The notes beneath the pieces were generated by a model that was not told the origin of the DNA, made no database searches, and worked only from the letters and a program-made list of their open reading frames with translations. Positions 52,201 to 61,150 of a DNA stretch of 64,000 bases are shown here, piece after piece. Numbering within the stretch: position 1 is the stretch's first letter; the number at the start of each line of letters is the position of its first letter. Source of the DNA: Brevundimonas sp. EYE_349 (GTDB lineage: Bacteria; Pseudomonadota; Alphaproteobacteria; Caulobacterales; Caulobacteraceae). Where the stretch lies: the NCBI RefSeq assembly GCF_023147505.1, contig NZ_JAHXPB010000007.1, positions 62,001 through 126,000 of the forward strand, in the 5' to 3' direction. The position numbers and the translations under genes are program-made.

Positions 52201-52286
52201 GTCCCGGATCGGCCTCGACCGCCGCCGGGCTGATGAGCCGACACCTTAAGGAACTGGAAGCCTTCACCACTGAAGCCTTCGCCTGA
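49269..52286 (+). CDS. sucA: 2-oxoglutarate dehydrogenase E1 component
   Basis: 1005 aa from the ATG at 49269; a GTG ten codons upstream is less likely. It decarboxylates 2-oxoglutarate with thiamine diphosphate. Family blocks: N-terminal [17 protein letters not shown] (E2/E3-binding segment), an Ala/Pro linker at about 95-125, [37 protein letters not shown] (ThDP, GDA), [16 protein letters not shown] and [20 protein letters not shown]. Length is usual. sucB follows 42 bp on, encoding E2 of the same complex. Confidence 0.97.
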   Translation: [1005 protein letters not shown]

Positions 52287-52328
52287 TACACGTACAAAAG
52301 ACCGAACTAGAGACGAGCTGGACCTGAC

Positions 52329-53855
52329 ATGGCCGACATCCTGACCCCCGCCCTCGGTGAATCCGTCACCGAAGCCACCATCGCCAAATGGACCAAGAAG
52401 GTCGGGGATGCGGTCAAGAAGGACGAACTGCTGGTCGAGCTTGAGACCGACAAGGTCTCGCTGGAAGTCGTCTCGCCCGCAGACGGCGTGTTGGGCGACA
52501 TCAAGGCGGCCGAGGGCGACACGGTCGTCCCCGGCGCGGTCCTGGGTTCGGTGACGGAAGGCGCGTCCGCGGCCGCCGCTCCGGCCGCTGCGCCGGCGAA
52601 GGCTGCCAAGGCTGACACCAAGGCCGCGCCGGCCGCCGCCGCTCAGGCCGCTGCCGCCGCGATCGACATCACCGTGCCGGTCATGGGCGAGAGCGTCGCT
52701 GAAGGCTCGATGGGCAAGTGGGTCAAGAAGAACGGCGACGCGGTCAAGAAGGACGAACTGCTGGTCGAGATCGAAACCGACAAGGTCGCGGTCGAGGTGT
52801 CGGCCCCCGCTGACGGCGTCCTGACCATCGCCGCCGATGAAGGCGCGACCGTCACGCCGGGCCAGAAGATCGGCTCCATCTCGGGTTCGGGCGCCGCCTC
52901 GGCTCCGGCCGCGTCCGCTCCGACCCCCGCTGCCGCACCGGCCAACACCGGCTCGGCCCAGGTTTCGGGCTCCAAGAACGAAACCCTGTCACCCGCCGTG
53001 CAGCGTGTCGTCGGCGAAAACAACCTTGATCCCAAGGCCATCGCCGCCACGGGTCCGAAGGGCAACATCACCAAGGCCGACGCCATCGCCGCCATCGGCC
53101 AGGCCTCGGCTCCAGCCCCTGCCGCCGCTGCGCCGGCCGCGCCGCGCGCCGACCAGCCGCGCGAGGAGCGGGTGAAGATGACGCGCCTGCGTCAGACCAT
53201 CGCCCGTCGCCTGAAGGAATCCCAGAACACGGCCGCCCAGCTGACCACCTTCAACGAGGTGGACATGACCAACGTCATGGCCCTGCGCGCCCAGTACAAG
53301 GAAGTGTTCGAAAAGCGCCACGGCGTGAAGCTGGGCTTCATGTCCTTCTTCACCAAGGCGGTGGTCGCGGCCCTGCACGAGATTCCGGCCGTCAACGCCG
53401 AGATCGACGGCGCCGACATCATCTACAAGAACCACTATGACATCGGCGTCGCCGTCGGCACCGACAAGGGTCTGGTGGTCCCGGTCCTGCGTGACGCCGA
53501 CACCCTGTCGCTGGCAGGCATCGAAAAGGGCATCGGCGCCCTGGGCAAGGCCGCCCGCGACGGCGCCCTGACCATGGACCAGATGCAGGGCGGCACCTTC
53601 ACCATCACCAACGGCGGCACCTATGGCTCGCTGATGTCCACGCCGATCCTGAACGCGCCGCAGTCTGGCATTCTGGGCATGCACAACATCGTCCAGCGCC
53701 CGATGGCCATCAACGGCGAGGTCAAGATCCGCCCGATGATGTATCTGGCCCTCAGCTACGATCACCGCATCGTGGACGGCAAGGAAGCCGTGACCTTCCT
53801 GGTCCGCATCAAGGAGCTGCTGGAAGATCCGCAGCGCGCCCTGCTGGACCTGTAA
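52329..53855 (+). CDS. sucB: 2-oxoglutarate dehydrogenase E2 (dihydrolipoyl succinyltransferase) with two lipoyl domains
   Basis: 508 aa, longer than the about 400 aa of most SucB. There are two lipoyl domains instead of the usual one: lipoyl Lys42 in [10 protein letters not shown] and Lys152 in [10 protein letters not shown], joined by Ala/Pro/Lys-rich linkers. The peripheral-subunit-binding domain lies at about 218-255 ([19 protein letters not shown]). The catalytic domain ends with [12 protein letters not shown] (His479, Asp483). The clean ESV(T/A)E pattern and position after sucA identify it as SucB rather than pyruvate E2. A terminator follows. Confidence 0.96.
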   Translation: MADILTPALGESVTEATIAKWTKKVGDAVKKDELLVELETDKVSLEVVSPADGVLGDIKAAEGDTVVPGAVLGSVTEGASAAAAPAAAPAKAAKADTKAAPAAAAQAAAAAIDITVPVMGESVAEGSMGKWVKKNGDAVKKDELLVEIETDKVAVEVSAPADGVLTIAADEGATVTPGQKIGSISGSGAASAPAASAPTPAAAPANTGSAQVSGSKNETLSPAVQRVVGENNLDPKAIAATGPKGNITKADAIAAIGQASAPAPAAAAPAAPRADQPREERVKMTRLRQTIARRLKESQNTAAQLTTFNEVDMTNVMALRAQYKEVFEKRHGVKLGFMSFFTKAVVAALHEIPAVNAEIDGADIIYKNHYDIGVAVGTDKGLVVPVLRDADTLSLAGIEKGIGALGKAARDGALTMDQMQGGTFTITNGGTYGSLMSTPILNAPQSGILGMHNIVQRPMAINGEVKIRPMMYLALSYDHRIVDGKEAVTFLVRIKELLEDPQRALLDL

Positions 53856-53862
53856 GACCTGG

Positions 53863-53890
53863 AAAGGCGGCGAGGCTCTCGCCGCCTTTT
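53863..53890 (+). terminator. Intrinsic terminator of sucA-sucB
   Basis: GGCGGCGAG and CTCGCCGCC form a 9-bp stem with a GCT loop, preceded by AAA and followed by TTTT. It lies 10 bp past the sucB stop; no lpd gene follows. Confidence 0.8.
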
Positions 53891-53914
53891 CTCTAGTTCA
53901 CATCTCGCCAGAGA

Positions 53915-54334
53915 TCAGATGCTCAAGGCGACGATCAGCGACAGAGCGATAATGCCTGCGATCAACGCCACGCCGATCCAGTGGATGGTCCGCAGCCGCT
54001 GAGGAAGGCTGTTTCCCCAGAAGGCGCCCATGACCGCCAGCGTCAGGGCCAGGCCCCGGCCAAGATTGCGGGTCGTCGGGCTTGGGGCGACCAGATCATC
54101 TTCGTCTTCAGTGGCGAATTCACCCCCCGCAGCACGCGCCAGCAGATCACGCGCCGTCTCCACCTGATCCGACGGCGCCATGAGCCGCAGTCCCAGCGCG
54201 CGCTGCATCAAAGGGTCGACGGTGGTCTGGAAGCGTTCGGTCACTTCGACCTGAATGCCTTGATCCGCCAGAAACGCCGCCGCCAGACCGGCTTCGTAAA
54301 CATCCGGGAAACGGGTGATCTCGACCAGGGCCAT
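53915..54334 (-). CDS. DUF2007-like protein with C-terminal membrane helices
   Basis: 139 aa. The N-terminal half (VEITRFPDVYEAGLAAAFLA, VDPLMQRALGLRLMAPSDQV) matches the small DUF2007 fold thought to sense or bind signals in some PII-like proteins; its role is unknown. Two hydrophobic segments follow at about residues 90-105 and 115-138, making it a membrane protein with a cytosolic N-terminal domain. Its stop lies 24 bp past the sucB terminator, convergent. Confidence 0.65.
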   Translation of the reverse strand: MALVEITRFPDVYEAGLAAAFLADQGIQVEVTERFQTTVDPLMQRALGLRLMAPSDQVETARDLLARAAGGEFATEDEDDLVAPSPTTRNLGRGLALTLAVMGAFWGNSLPQRLRTIHWIGVALIAGIIALSLIVALSI

Positions 54335-54577
54335 GGGGCGCTCGTGTCACTTGGAGGGCGGGTGACAGATTATGCCGCCGGGGCAGGGAGCGCACCATGC
54401 GAAAGCGCCGGGGTGCGCATCATGACGGCAACAACGATAAACAGCGATTAGTTGTAGGGTTGTGCACCCGCTCCCATATCGTCGGTTGTGTCTTTAAGGC
54501 TTCGATCCATCGTTGATCGATCATCTTGTGTATTTTGTTGGATTACAGGGCGCAGAAACGGTGGCCATATTCTCGCC

Positions 54578-54973
54578 ATGGAATGGGCTGCGCGCGCAAT
54601 CGGGGTGTTCTATGTCATGGGCGGGCTGCTGCTGTTGAGCCAGTCCTGGCTGAACTGGCGCCTGCAGGCGGAGCTGTCGCGTTTCGTGCGGATTCGCCTT
54701 GATGACTATGTCGAAGAACTGGCGACCGCCCTTGGCGGGCTGATGGTGCTGGCGTCGGGTGTGTCTCTCGCCCTGCTCAGCACCTGGGCGGTGTCGGCCT
54801 TTGTCGCAGGCTGGACTGTACAGGCCGTCTATCTGTTGTGGGCCAGCCGGGGCGCATGGAGCCGCAGCGCCTTTGTGGTCCGCTGTCGCCGCCAAACCGT
54901 TCACGCCTTCGCCGGTTTCACCGCCGTCACCGCACTGGTTCTTTGTCTGCCCACGCTGGGGCTGCTGCGCTGA
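54578..54973 (+). CDS. Small four-helix membrane protein, unknown
   Basis: 131 aa from the ATG at 54578 (MEWAARAIGVFYVMGG), chosen because it opens directly into a membrane helix; the longer frame from 54488 adds residues without coding character. Four hydrophobic helices at about residues 6-24, 46-66, 70-90 and 108-128, with charged turns. I do not recognise the family. The stop abuts the convergent prfA stop as TGATCA. Confidence 0.65.
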   Translation: MEWAARAIGVFYVMGGLLLLSQSWLNWRLQAELSRFVRIRLDDYVEELATALGGLMVLASGVSLALLSTWAVSAFVAGWTVQAVYLLWASRGAWSRSAFVVRCRRQTVHAFAGFTAVTALVLCLPTLGLLR

Positions 54974-56041
54974 TCAGCCGAACTCGGCTTCCAGGTCGGC
55001 CAGGCGGGCGGCCTGATCCTCTGCGATCAGGGCGTTCAGCAGCGGGTCGATGTCGCCTTCCAGAATCTGCGGCAGGCTGTGCAGGGTCAGGCCGATCCGG
55101 TGGTCGGTCACCCGACCCTGGGGGAAGTTGTAGGTGCGGATGCGCTCGGATCGGTCGCCAGATCCCACCTGGGATTTGCGGGAATCCGCCCGCGCCAGAT
55201 CCTTGGCCTGGCGTTGCATGTCGTACAGGCGCACCCGCAGGTTCCTCATCGCCTTGTCGCGGTTCACGTGCTGGGACTTTTCCGAACTGGTAGCCACGAT
55301 CCCGGTCGGCAGGTGGGTGATGCGCACTGCCGAATCCGTCTTGTTGACGTGTTGCCCGCCCGAGCCGGAGGCGCGGAAGGTGTCGATGCGTATGTCCTTG
55401 TCCAGGATTTCGATCTCGACGTCCTCGACCTCGGGCAGGACGGCGACCGTCGCGGCCGAGGTGTGGATGCGGCCGCCCGCTTCGGTCGTCGGCACGCGTT
55501 GCACACGGTGGACGCCGCTTTCGAACTTCAGTCGTCCGAACACGCCTTCGCCGGTGACGGTGGCGATGATTTCCTTATAGCCGCCCGCGTCGCCCTCGGT
55601 CGCGGAATCCAGTTCGATCCGCCAGCCGCGCGTCGAGGCGTAGCGCGAATACATGCGAAACAGGTCGCCCGCGAACAGGGCCGCCTCGTCGCCGCCGGTT
55701 CCGGCGCGGACTTCCAGAACGGCCGAGGCGTTCTCGTCGGCGTCGCGCGGCGCCAGCAGCAGGGCGACGTCGCGCTCCAGCCCCGGCAGGGCGTCGTTCA
55801 GAAGCTGCAACTCGTCCTGGGCCATCGCGGCCATTTCCGGATCGGCGGTCATGGCCTCCAGGTCCGCCATTTCGGCGCGGGCGCGGGCCAGGCCCTGAAC
55901 CGCGTCGGCCACCGGCTTCAGTTCGGCGTGCTCCTTGGACAGGCGCACGATCTCGGCCCCGTCGGTCGCCGCGCCCATGCGGGCCTCGACCTCGTGAAAG
56001 CGGTCGAGCACCTGATCAAGACGGGCCTGGGGCAGACGCAA
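54974..56041 (-). CDS. prfA: Peptide chain release factor 1
   Basis: 355 aa from a TTG at 56041, the only start that gives the full N-terminal helix ([20 protein letters not shown]), with AGGA upstream. It ends translation at UAA and UAG. The peptidyl-hydrolysis motif is GSGGQHVN; the stop-codon-reading tripeptide appears as P-T-T in [15 protein letters not shown], within the PxT pattern of RF1. [17 protein letters not shown]-type [20 protein letters not shown] is intact. prmC, the usual partner that methylates the GGQ glutamine, is not adjacent. Confidence 0.95.
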   Translation of the reverse strand: MRLPQARLDQVLDRFHEVEARMGAATDGAEIVRLSKEHAELKPVADAVQGLARARAEMADLEAMTADPEMAAMAQDELQLLNDALPGLERDVALLLAPRDADENASAVLEVRAGTGGDEAALFAGDLFRMYSRYASTRGWRIELDSATEGDAGGYKEIIATVTGEGVFGRLKFESGVHRVQRVPTTEAGGRIHTSAATVAVLPEVEDVEIEILDKDIRIDTFRASGSGGQHVNKTDSAVRITHLPTGIVATSSEKSQHVNRDKAMRNLRVRLYDMQRQAKDLARADSRKSQVGSGDRSERIRTYNFPQGRVTDHRIGLTLHSLPQILEGDIDPLLNALIAEDQAARLADLEAEFG

Positions 56042-56253
56042 AAGACGGTATCCTGGAAGCGGGCGACAGGGCGCCTGTCCTTAGCCGCCAGGCGCGGTCG
56101 TGTCGATTGCAAGCCGCTTCGCCGCCCAGCGCCGGTCGATAAGGCGTTCGTGATCGGCGATAACGTCCCGGTCACGATGGCGTCAGGCGCGGTTACGAAA
56201 TCCGCCTTGGCCGTTTAGCTGGTTCGAAGGCAAGGCTGTTAGGAGGACTTTTC

Positions 56254-56889
56254 ATGTTCGATCGCCCGCCCGTAACCGAACCCGATCACGCGCCCACCCA
56301 AACCGACCCGGTCGCCGACAGCGTGGAGCGTCTGTGCCGGCTGTACGACACACGCTTGGCCGACACCGGCGGCGACCTGTCGCCCGAGGATACGCGCGAA
56401 CTGAAGGCCATGGCCGCCATCTACGACCTGGACACCGACCGGCCGTCGGCCGAGGTGTGGCGCGATCTGCGGGCCGTGGTGACGCGCCAGGCGCCGGCCG
56501 CCTCGAGCGACGCACCGCGCTCTGACGCCGAAGCGCTGACGCTTCTGGTGGTCGAGGACGACGCCGACGCCGCCGCCAGCCTGACCGAGCTTCTGACCGA
56601 GGCCGGGCACAGCGTCGTCGGACCGTTCCACAGCGCCGCCGCCGCCGAGGCCGCCGCCGCGCTCCACGCCATCGACGCGGCTCTGCTGGACATCAACCTG
56701 TCCAGCGAGATGACAGGCGTGGAGTTGGCCGAGGTCCTGACCTCGCGCTGGGACGTCCGGGTCATCTTCATCTCCGGCGACGTCAGCGCCGCCGCCCGCC
56801 ACGCCGATCTTGCGGAGGCCCTGGTGCTGAAACCCTACAACGGCGCACAAATCCTGGAGGCCGTCGCTCGCCTGGGCCAGACCGGGTGA
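56254..56889 (+). CDS. Response regulator with N-terminal extension and C-terminal receiver
   Basis: 211 aa with an AGGAGG ribosome site. The receiver domain occupies about residues 95-211: LLVVEDDADAA (acidic pocket), Asp146 in ALLDINLS, Ser174 in FISGDVS and Lys193 in LKPYN. The first 92 residues (SVERLCRLYDTRLADTGGDL and ELKAMAAIYDLDTDRPSAEV) are helical and unlike a known output domain. No kinase is next to it. It could act as a phosphate shuttle or by protein-protein contact. The acidic pocket and acceptor are intact. Confidence 0.85.
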   Translation: MFDRPPVTEPDHAPTQTDPVADSVERLCRLYDTRLADTGGDLSPEDTRELKAMAAIYDLDTDRPSAEVWRDLRAVVTRQAPAASSDAPRSDAEALTLLVVEDDADAAASLTELLTEAGHSVVGPFHSAAAAEAAAALHAIDAALLDINLSSEMTGVELAEVLTSRWDVRVIFISGDVSAAARHADLAEALVLKPYNGAQILEAVARLGQTG

Positions 56890-56931
56890 AGACCGCCTTG
56901 CGCCCGTCGGCGCGGCGCGCCATCTCAGGCC

Positions 56932-57372
56932 ATGCTGTCGAACCGGTCCCGCTATGCGCTGCGCGCCATGGTCCATCTGGCCGGCCTGCCGGGGGGCGGG
57001 CCGGCGACCATCGCCGAAATCGCAGAGGCGTCGGCGGCCCCGCGCAAGTTTCTGGAGGCCATTCTTCTGGACCTGCGCCGACAGCACCTTCTGGTGTCCC
57101 GGCGCGGGCGATCGGGCGGCTACGCCTTGGCGGCGCCGCCCGACGGCATCAGCTTCGCCGATGTGATCCGCGCTCTGGAGGGGGCGCTGGCCTTGGCGCC
57201 CTGCGCCTCGCGCACCGCCTATGGCCCGTGCGAGACCTGCCCGGATGTCGAGACTTGCCCGCTGCAACCCGTGCTGCGCGACGGGCGCGACGCCCTGGCG
57301 GCGGTGTTCGAGGCGCGAACGCTTCTGCAAGCGGCCGCCATTTCTTCTCCTATTGACCCACTAGGGAAATAG
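56932..57372 (+). CDS. Rrf2-family transcriptional regulator with a cysteine cluster
   Basis: 146 aa. The winged helix-turn-helix of the Rrf2 family is clear: MLSNRSRYALRAMVHLA, ATIAEIAEASAAPRKFLEAI, LLVSRRGRSGGYALA. A loop carries four cysteines, Cys91, Cys100, Cys103 and Cys109 (APCASRTAYGPCETCPDVET). IscR-type members bind a [2Fe-2S] cluster with three Cys and a His, so this could bind an iron-sulfur cluster or sense thiol stress, but that is not shown. It starts 32 bp before a TauE/SafE exporter gene. Confidence 0.9.
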   Translation: MLSNRSRYALRAMVHLAGLPGGGPATIAEIAEASAAPRKFLEAILLDLRRQHLLVSRRGRSGGYALAAPPDGISFADVIRALEGALALAPCASRTAYGPCETCPDVETCPLQPVLRDGRDALAAVFEARTLLQAAAISSPIDPLGK

Positions 57373-57403
57373 ACCGCACCGTTCGCGCGTCTTTGGGGCC
57401 GCC

Positions 57404-58180
57404 ATGCAAGATTTCCTTCTCTTCCTCGCCGTCGGATTCCTGGCCCAGATCGTCGATGGCGCCCTGGGCATGGCCTATGGCGTGATCTCCTCGACCGTGC
57501 TGCTGTCGTTCGGCGTGCCGCCCGCGACCGCCTCGGCAAGCGTGCACGCCGCAGAGGTCTTCACCACCGCCGCATCCGCCGGGTCGCACACGGTCAACAA
57601 GAACGTGAACTGGAAGCTGTTCGTGCCCCTGGCCCTGGGCGGCGTGGTCGGCGGCGGGATCGGGGCCTTCGTCCTGACCAGCATCGACGGCGACGTCATG
57701 CGGCCCTTCATCACCGCCTATCTGGCCGTCATGGGCCTGGTCATCATCTGGCGCGCCACCCGCCAGACGCGCGAACGGATCTTTCCCAGAAAGTTCGCTG
57801 GTCCCCTGGGCTTGGTCGGCGGCTTCTTCGACGCGATCGGCGGCGGGGGATGGGGCCCGACCGTCACCACCACCCTGGTCGGTACGGGCCAGGACCCGCG
57901 CGCATCGATCGGCACGACCAATACGGCCGAGTTCTTCGTCACCTCCGCCATTTCCGCCACCTTCCTGGTCGCCCTGCTGACCGGCCATTGGCAGGAGGCC
58001 GAGGGCATCTCCAGCCACGCCATGGCCGTGCTGGGTCTGGTTGCCGGCGGCCTGATTGCGGCGCCCCTGGCCGGCGTCATCGCCCGCATCGCCCCCCGCC
58101 GCGTCCTGACCTACGGCGTCGGCACGGTGGTCCTGCTCTCGGCCGGCTATCAGGCCCTGCGCCTGTTCAAGGTGATCTGA
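57404..58180 (+). CDS. TauE/SafE (TSUP) family anion exporter
   Basis: 258 aa with eight predicted membrane helices in two repeats: AVGFLAQIVDGALGMAYGVI in the first and GGFFDAIGGGGWGPTVTTTL in the second, the two conserved motifs of the family. Members export sulfite, sulfoacetate or taurine-derived anions. The Rrf2 regulator 31 bp upstream on the same strand suggests regulation by sulfur or redox signals. Substrate is not determinable here. Confidence 0.9.
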   Translation: MQDFLLFLAVGFLAQIVDGALGMAYGVISSTVLLSFGVPPATASASVHAAEVFTTAASAGSHTVNKNVNWKLFVPLALGGVVGGGIGAFVLTSIDGDVMRPFITAYLAVMGLVIIWRATRQTRERIFPRKFAGPLGLVGGFFDAIGGGGWGPTVTTTLVGTGQDPRASIGTTNTAEFFVTSAISATFLVALLTGHWQEAEGISSHAMAVLGLVAGGLIAAPLAGVIARIAPRRVLTYGVGTVVLLSAGYQALRLFKVI

Positions 58181-58190
58181 AACGAGAAAC

Positions 58191-58214
58191 GGCGGCGGAC
58201 TGGCGTCCGCCGCC
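58191..58214 (-). terminator. Hairpin between the TSUP and PEGA-like lipoprotein genes
   Basis: GGCGGCGGA and TCCGCCGCC form a 9-bp stem around CTGGCG. On the minus strand it is followed by GTTTCTCGTTTC, a loose T tract, so it is probably the lipoprotein gene terminator. Confidence 0.5.
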
Positions 58215-58240
58215 GCGTCGTCGCCGTCGTCAATGGCGCG

Positions 58241-58708
58241 TCAGGGGTTGCTGGCGGCCGGCGCCGCTGTCGCAGCGGCCCGCGTCGCCGCGGCCTCTTC
58301 CGCTGGGGTACGCAGGGTGACGACCAAAGGGTTGGGCTTGAGATCGTTCATCGCGCCTGAGGTGGCGTCGATGGCTCCGCCGATGATGCCGCCGATCAGG
58401 ATGTTGCCCGCCATGGCCGTGCCGCCTGCGCCTGAAACGCTGCTGGTGATCTCGTGCGTCTGGGCGACATAGCCGTCCTTGGCCACCGTGATGCTGAAGC
58501 CGTCCTTGCGCGGCATGCGGAAGGTGCAGGGCGTAGCCTGGCATTCGAAACCGTTCGACGTGCTGACCTGGGCGCCGGGCGGCGTGCTTTCGACGGTGAA
58601 CTGCTGGCTGGATCCCCGCGTCATGGTGGCGCACGCAGGCAAGAAAAGCGCCACGCCGATCAGCGTGAACGCACGCGCGCCAAGGCACGCGACAGTCTTG
58701 GAAATCAT
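58241..58708 (-). CDS. Lipoprotein with PEGA-like domain
   Basis: 155 aa. The signal ends LFLPAC with Cys26 as lipidation site. The mature part has SQQFTVESTPPGAQVSTSNG and ATPCTFRMPRKDGFSITVAK, the repeated beta-hairpin pattern of PEGA domains (the TPPGAxV core), with two cysteines that may pair. A Gly-rich segment (GGTAMAGNILIGGIIGGAID) follows, then an Ala-rich tail. Likely a periplasmic surface or peptidoglycan-interacting lipoprotein; function unknown. Confidence 0.8.
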   Translation of the reverse strand: MISKTVACLGARAFTLIGVALFLPACATMTRGSSQQFTVESTPPGAQVSTSNGFECQATPCTFRMPRKDGFSITVAKDGYVAQTHEITSSVSGAGGTAMAGNILIGGIIGGAIDATSGAMNDLKPNPLVVTLRTPAEEAAATRAAATAAPAASNP

Positions 58709-58837
58709 GGAACCCCTCGGTGAAACAGGGTCCGATCTCCCCAGGCGGACCTATAGCCTAGGTTGCATTTTCAATATCGAGCGTCAATCACGGAACGGTG
58801 AAGGTTGAGCGCCGCCGTGAGGCGAGATGACGCAGTC

Positions 58838-59974
58838 CTACTCCGCCGCCTGAAGGGCCGCCGAGCGGGCCGCATCCAGTTCGGCCGCCTTTTCCTCGAC
58901 CAGGGCGACGATGTGGTCGATCATGCCGTCGTTGGCCTGTTTGTGGGCGATCTTTCCGTTCAGATAGATCATGCCCGCGCCCTTGCCGCCGCCGGTGAAG
59001 CCGATGTCGGTATAGAGGGCCTCGCCCGGTCCGTTCACGACGCAGCCGATCACCGACAGGCTCATGGGCGTGGAGATATGGGCCAGCTTCTCCTCCAGCA
59101 CCGCCACCGTCTCGATGACGTTGAAACCCTGACGGGCGCAGGAGGGGCAGGCGATGATGTTGACGCCTCGGTGACGCAGGCCCAGCGACTTCAGGATGTC
59201 GAAGCCGACCTTGATCTCCTCGACCGGATCGGCGGCCAGCGACACGCGGATGGTGTCGCCGATCCCCGCCCACAGCATGGAGCCCATTCCGATGGCCGAC
59301 TTGATCGTGCCGGTGCGCAGGGGGCCCGCCTCGGTCACGCCCAGGTGCAGGGGGCAGTCGATGGCCTCGGCCAACTGATGATAGGCGGCGACGGTCAGGA
59401 AGGGGTCGGACGCCTTCACCGAAATCTTGAACTCGTGGAAGTCGTTGTCCTGCAGGATGCGGGCGTGGTTCAGCGCGCTTTCGACCATGGCGTCGGGGCA
59501 GGGCTCGCCGTACTTCTCCAGCAGTTCCTTTTCCAGCGAGCCCGCGTTGACGCCGATCCGCATGGAGCAGCCGTTGTCGCGGGCGGCCTGGATGACATCG
59601 CGCACCCGGTCGGGGCTGCCGATATTGCCCGGATTGATCCGCAGGCAGGCGGCCCCGGCCTCGGCCGCCTCGATGCCGCGCTTGTAGTGGAAATGAATGT
59701 CGGCGACCAAGGGGACCTTGGCCTCGCGCGCGATGGTCTTGAAGGCCGCCGTCGATTCCACGTCGGGGCAGGAGACGCGCACGATGTCGGCGCCGGCCTC
59801 TTCCAACTGGCGAATCTGGTCGATCGTCGCGGCGGCGTCCGACGTCGGCGTATTGGTCATGGACTGGACGCTGATCGGGGCGTCGCCGCCGACCAAAACC
59901 GAGCCCACCCTGATCTGGCGGCTCTTGCGACGCTCGATATGGCGCCAGGGACGGATGTGAGAATGGTCGCTCAT
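58838..59974 (-). CDS. ispG: (E)-4-hydroxy-3-methylbut-2-enyl-diphosphate synthase
   Basis: 378 aa. It makes HMBPP from MEcPP in the non-mevalonate isoprenoid pathway. The [4Fe-4S] cluster ligands are Cys276 and Cys279 in ACPSCARQG and Cys311 in [11 protein letters not shown], with the nearby Glu318. The TIM-barrel N terminus has [17 protein letters not shown] and [18 protein letters not shown]. The compact bacterial form lacks the insertion found in plants. The gene lies 48 bp after rodZ, probably in one operon, as in related alphaproteobacteria. Confidence 0.97.
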   Translation of the reverse strand: MSDHSHIRPWRHIERRKSRQIRVGSVLVGGDAPISVQSMTNTPTSDAAATIDQIRQLEEAGADIVRVSCPDVESTAAFKTIAREAKVPLVADIHFHYKRGIEAAEAGAACLRINPGNIGSPDRVRDVIQAARDNGCSMRIGVNAGSLEKELLEKYGEPCPDAMVESALNHARILQDNDFHEFKISVKASDPFLTVAAYHQLAEAIDCPLHLGVTEAGPLRTGTIKSAIGMGSMLWAGIGDTIRVSLAADPVEEIKVGFDILKSLGLRHRGVNIIACPSCARQGFNVIETVAVLEEKLAHISTPMSLSVIGCVVNGPGEALYTDIGFTGGGKGAGMIYLNGKIAHKQANDGMIDHIVALVEEKAAELDAARSAALQAAE

Positions 59975-60022
59975 CGCGTCCTCATATAGGCCGATGATGA
60001 CGGCGACGCCACGGCGGACCGA

Positions 60023-61150
60023 TCAGTTCGGCGCCGTCGGCATGGTCGGGGAAACGGAGGCGGATGTGGTGTTCGGCGGCGAAGAGGGGGAGGCTGAGGC
60101 GGGTCGCTCGCCGGTCTGGGCGCGGGCCTGGGCCGCCTGGGCCTGGGCCTGAGCGCGCGCCTGGACCGCCGCCAGGGTCTTGGCCGCCTGGTCGGCGCGG
60201 CTGTTCAACTGGGCCAGCGGCGTCAGAACACCGGCCAGCGGCCCGCCGTATTCGCCGTTCAGATAGACGTCGAAGGCCGCCGGATCGGACACGTCAACGG
60301 TGGCGGAGACGCCAGCAGGGGCGCGCCAGGCCTCGCCCGGCGACATCTGGCGCGCAAACAGGGCCTGTCCGTCGCCCAGCCGCACGACCAGTGCGCCGGC
60401 GGTGCGGGCCTGGATCACCACCATGGAGGCGTTGGCGGGCGCCCCATAGACGGCCCCGCGCGGGTTGAATGCCTTCTGCACCGGCGCGGCGTTGGCGGCG
60501 GCGGCGGCCAAGGCCGCGGGATCGGCCGGATCGACGCCGGTCAGCTCCGCCTCCAGGCCGCGGGTGATATAGGGCGCAGGCGTGGTCTGATCGGGCGGGG
60601 CGGCCATCGGCGCGCTCAGCGCGAACCGGGGATCGGTCATATCTCCGCTGGCCCAGGTCTTGGGGGCGACGGCGATATCGGACGGATGGGCGATCTGGCG
60701 CAGATTGATCCGCTGGAACACGTTCCAGCCGATCACGGCGACGGCCACCACCGCGATGCCGGCGACGATGCGCGGCGAATGTCGGCGCACATCCTCGAAG
60801 GCGATCCCGATGGGCGCCTTCAGCGGCACGGAGGTGTCCGGGCTTTCGCGCTTGAACCGCTCGACCGCCAACTGTTCGTCCAGCGCCAGGGCCGAGGCGT
60901 AGGCCCGCACATAGCCCAGAGCGAACACGCGCGAGGGCAGGGAAGACCAGTCCCCCTGCTCCAGGGCGGTCAGGAAGCGACGGTGCACCTTGGTCTCGGC
61001 GGCCAGCTCCGCCATCGACTTGCCCGAGCGTTCGCGGGCGTGGCGCAGACCCTCGCCAAAGGTGGCGGCGTCGGCGAAGGCGGCGGTCGGGTCCGCCGCG
61101 TCCGCATGGGTCTTCAACGCATCGGGGGCGATCCCCGCATTCGACGCCAT
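60023..61150 (-). CDS. rodZ: RodZ-like cell-shape protein (helix-turn-helix plus membrane anchor)
   Basis: 375 aa. Residues about 30-100 are an HTH domain (FGEGLRHARERSGKSMAELA, VHRRFLTALEQGDWSSLP) as in RodZ, followed by one membrane helix at about 127-146. The periplasmic part contains a DUF4115-like beta domain (VIQARTAGALVVRLGDGQAL, APAGVSATVDVSDPAAFDVY) and a long Ala/Gln/Arg-rich tail. RodZ ties MreB filaments to the membrane and helps place cell-wall synthesis. Position before ispG supports the name. Confidence 0.85.
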   Translation of the reverse strand: MASNAGIAPDALKTHADAADPTAAFADAATFGEGLRHARERSGKSMAELAAETKVHRRFLTALEQGDWSSLPSRVFALGYVRAYASALALDEQLAVERFKRESPDTSVPLKAPIGIAFEDVRRHSPRIVAGIAVVAVAVIGWNVFQRINLRQIAHPSDIAVAPKTWASGDMTDPRFALSAPMAAPPDQTTPAPYITRGLEAELTGVDPADPAALAAAAANAAPVQKAFNPRGAVYGAPANASMVVIQARTAGALVVRLGDGQALFARQMSPGEAWRAPAGVSATVDVSDPAAFDVYLNGEYGGPLAGVLTPLAQLNSRADQAAKTLAAVQARAQAQAQAAQARAQTGERPASASPSSPPNTTSASVSPTMPTAPN

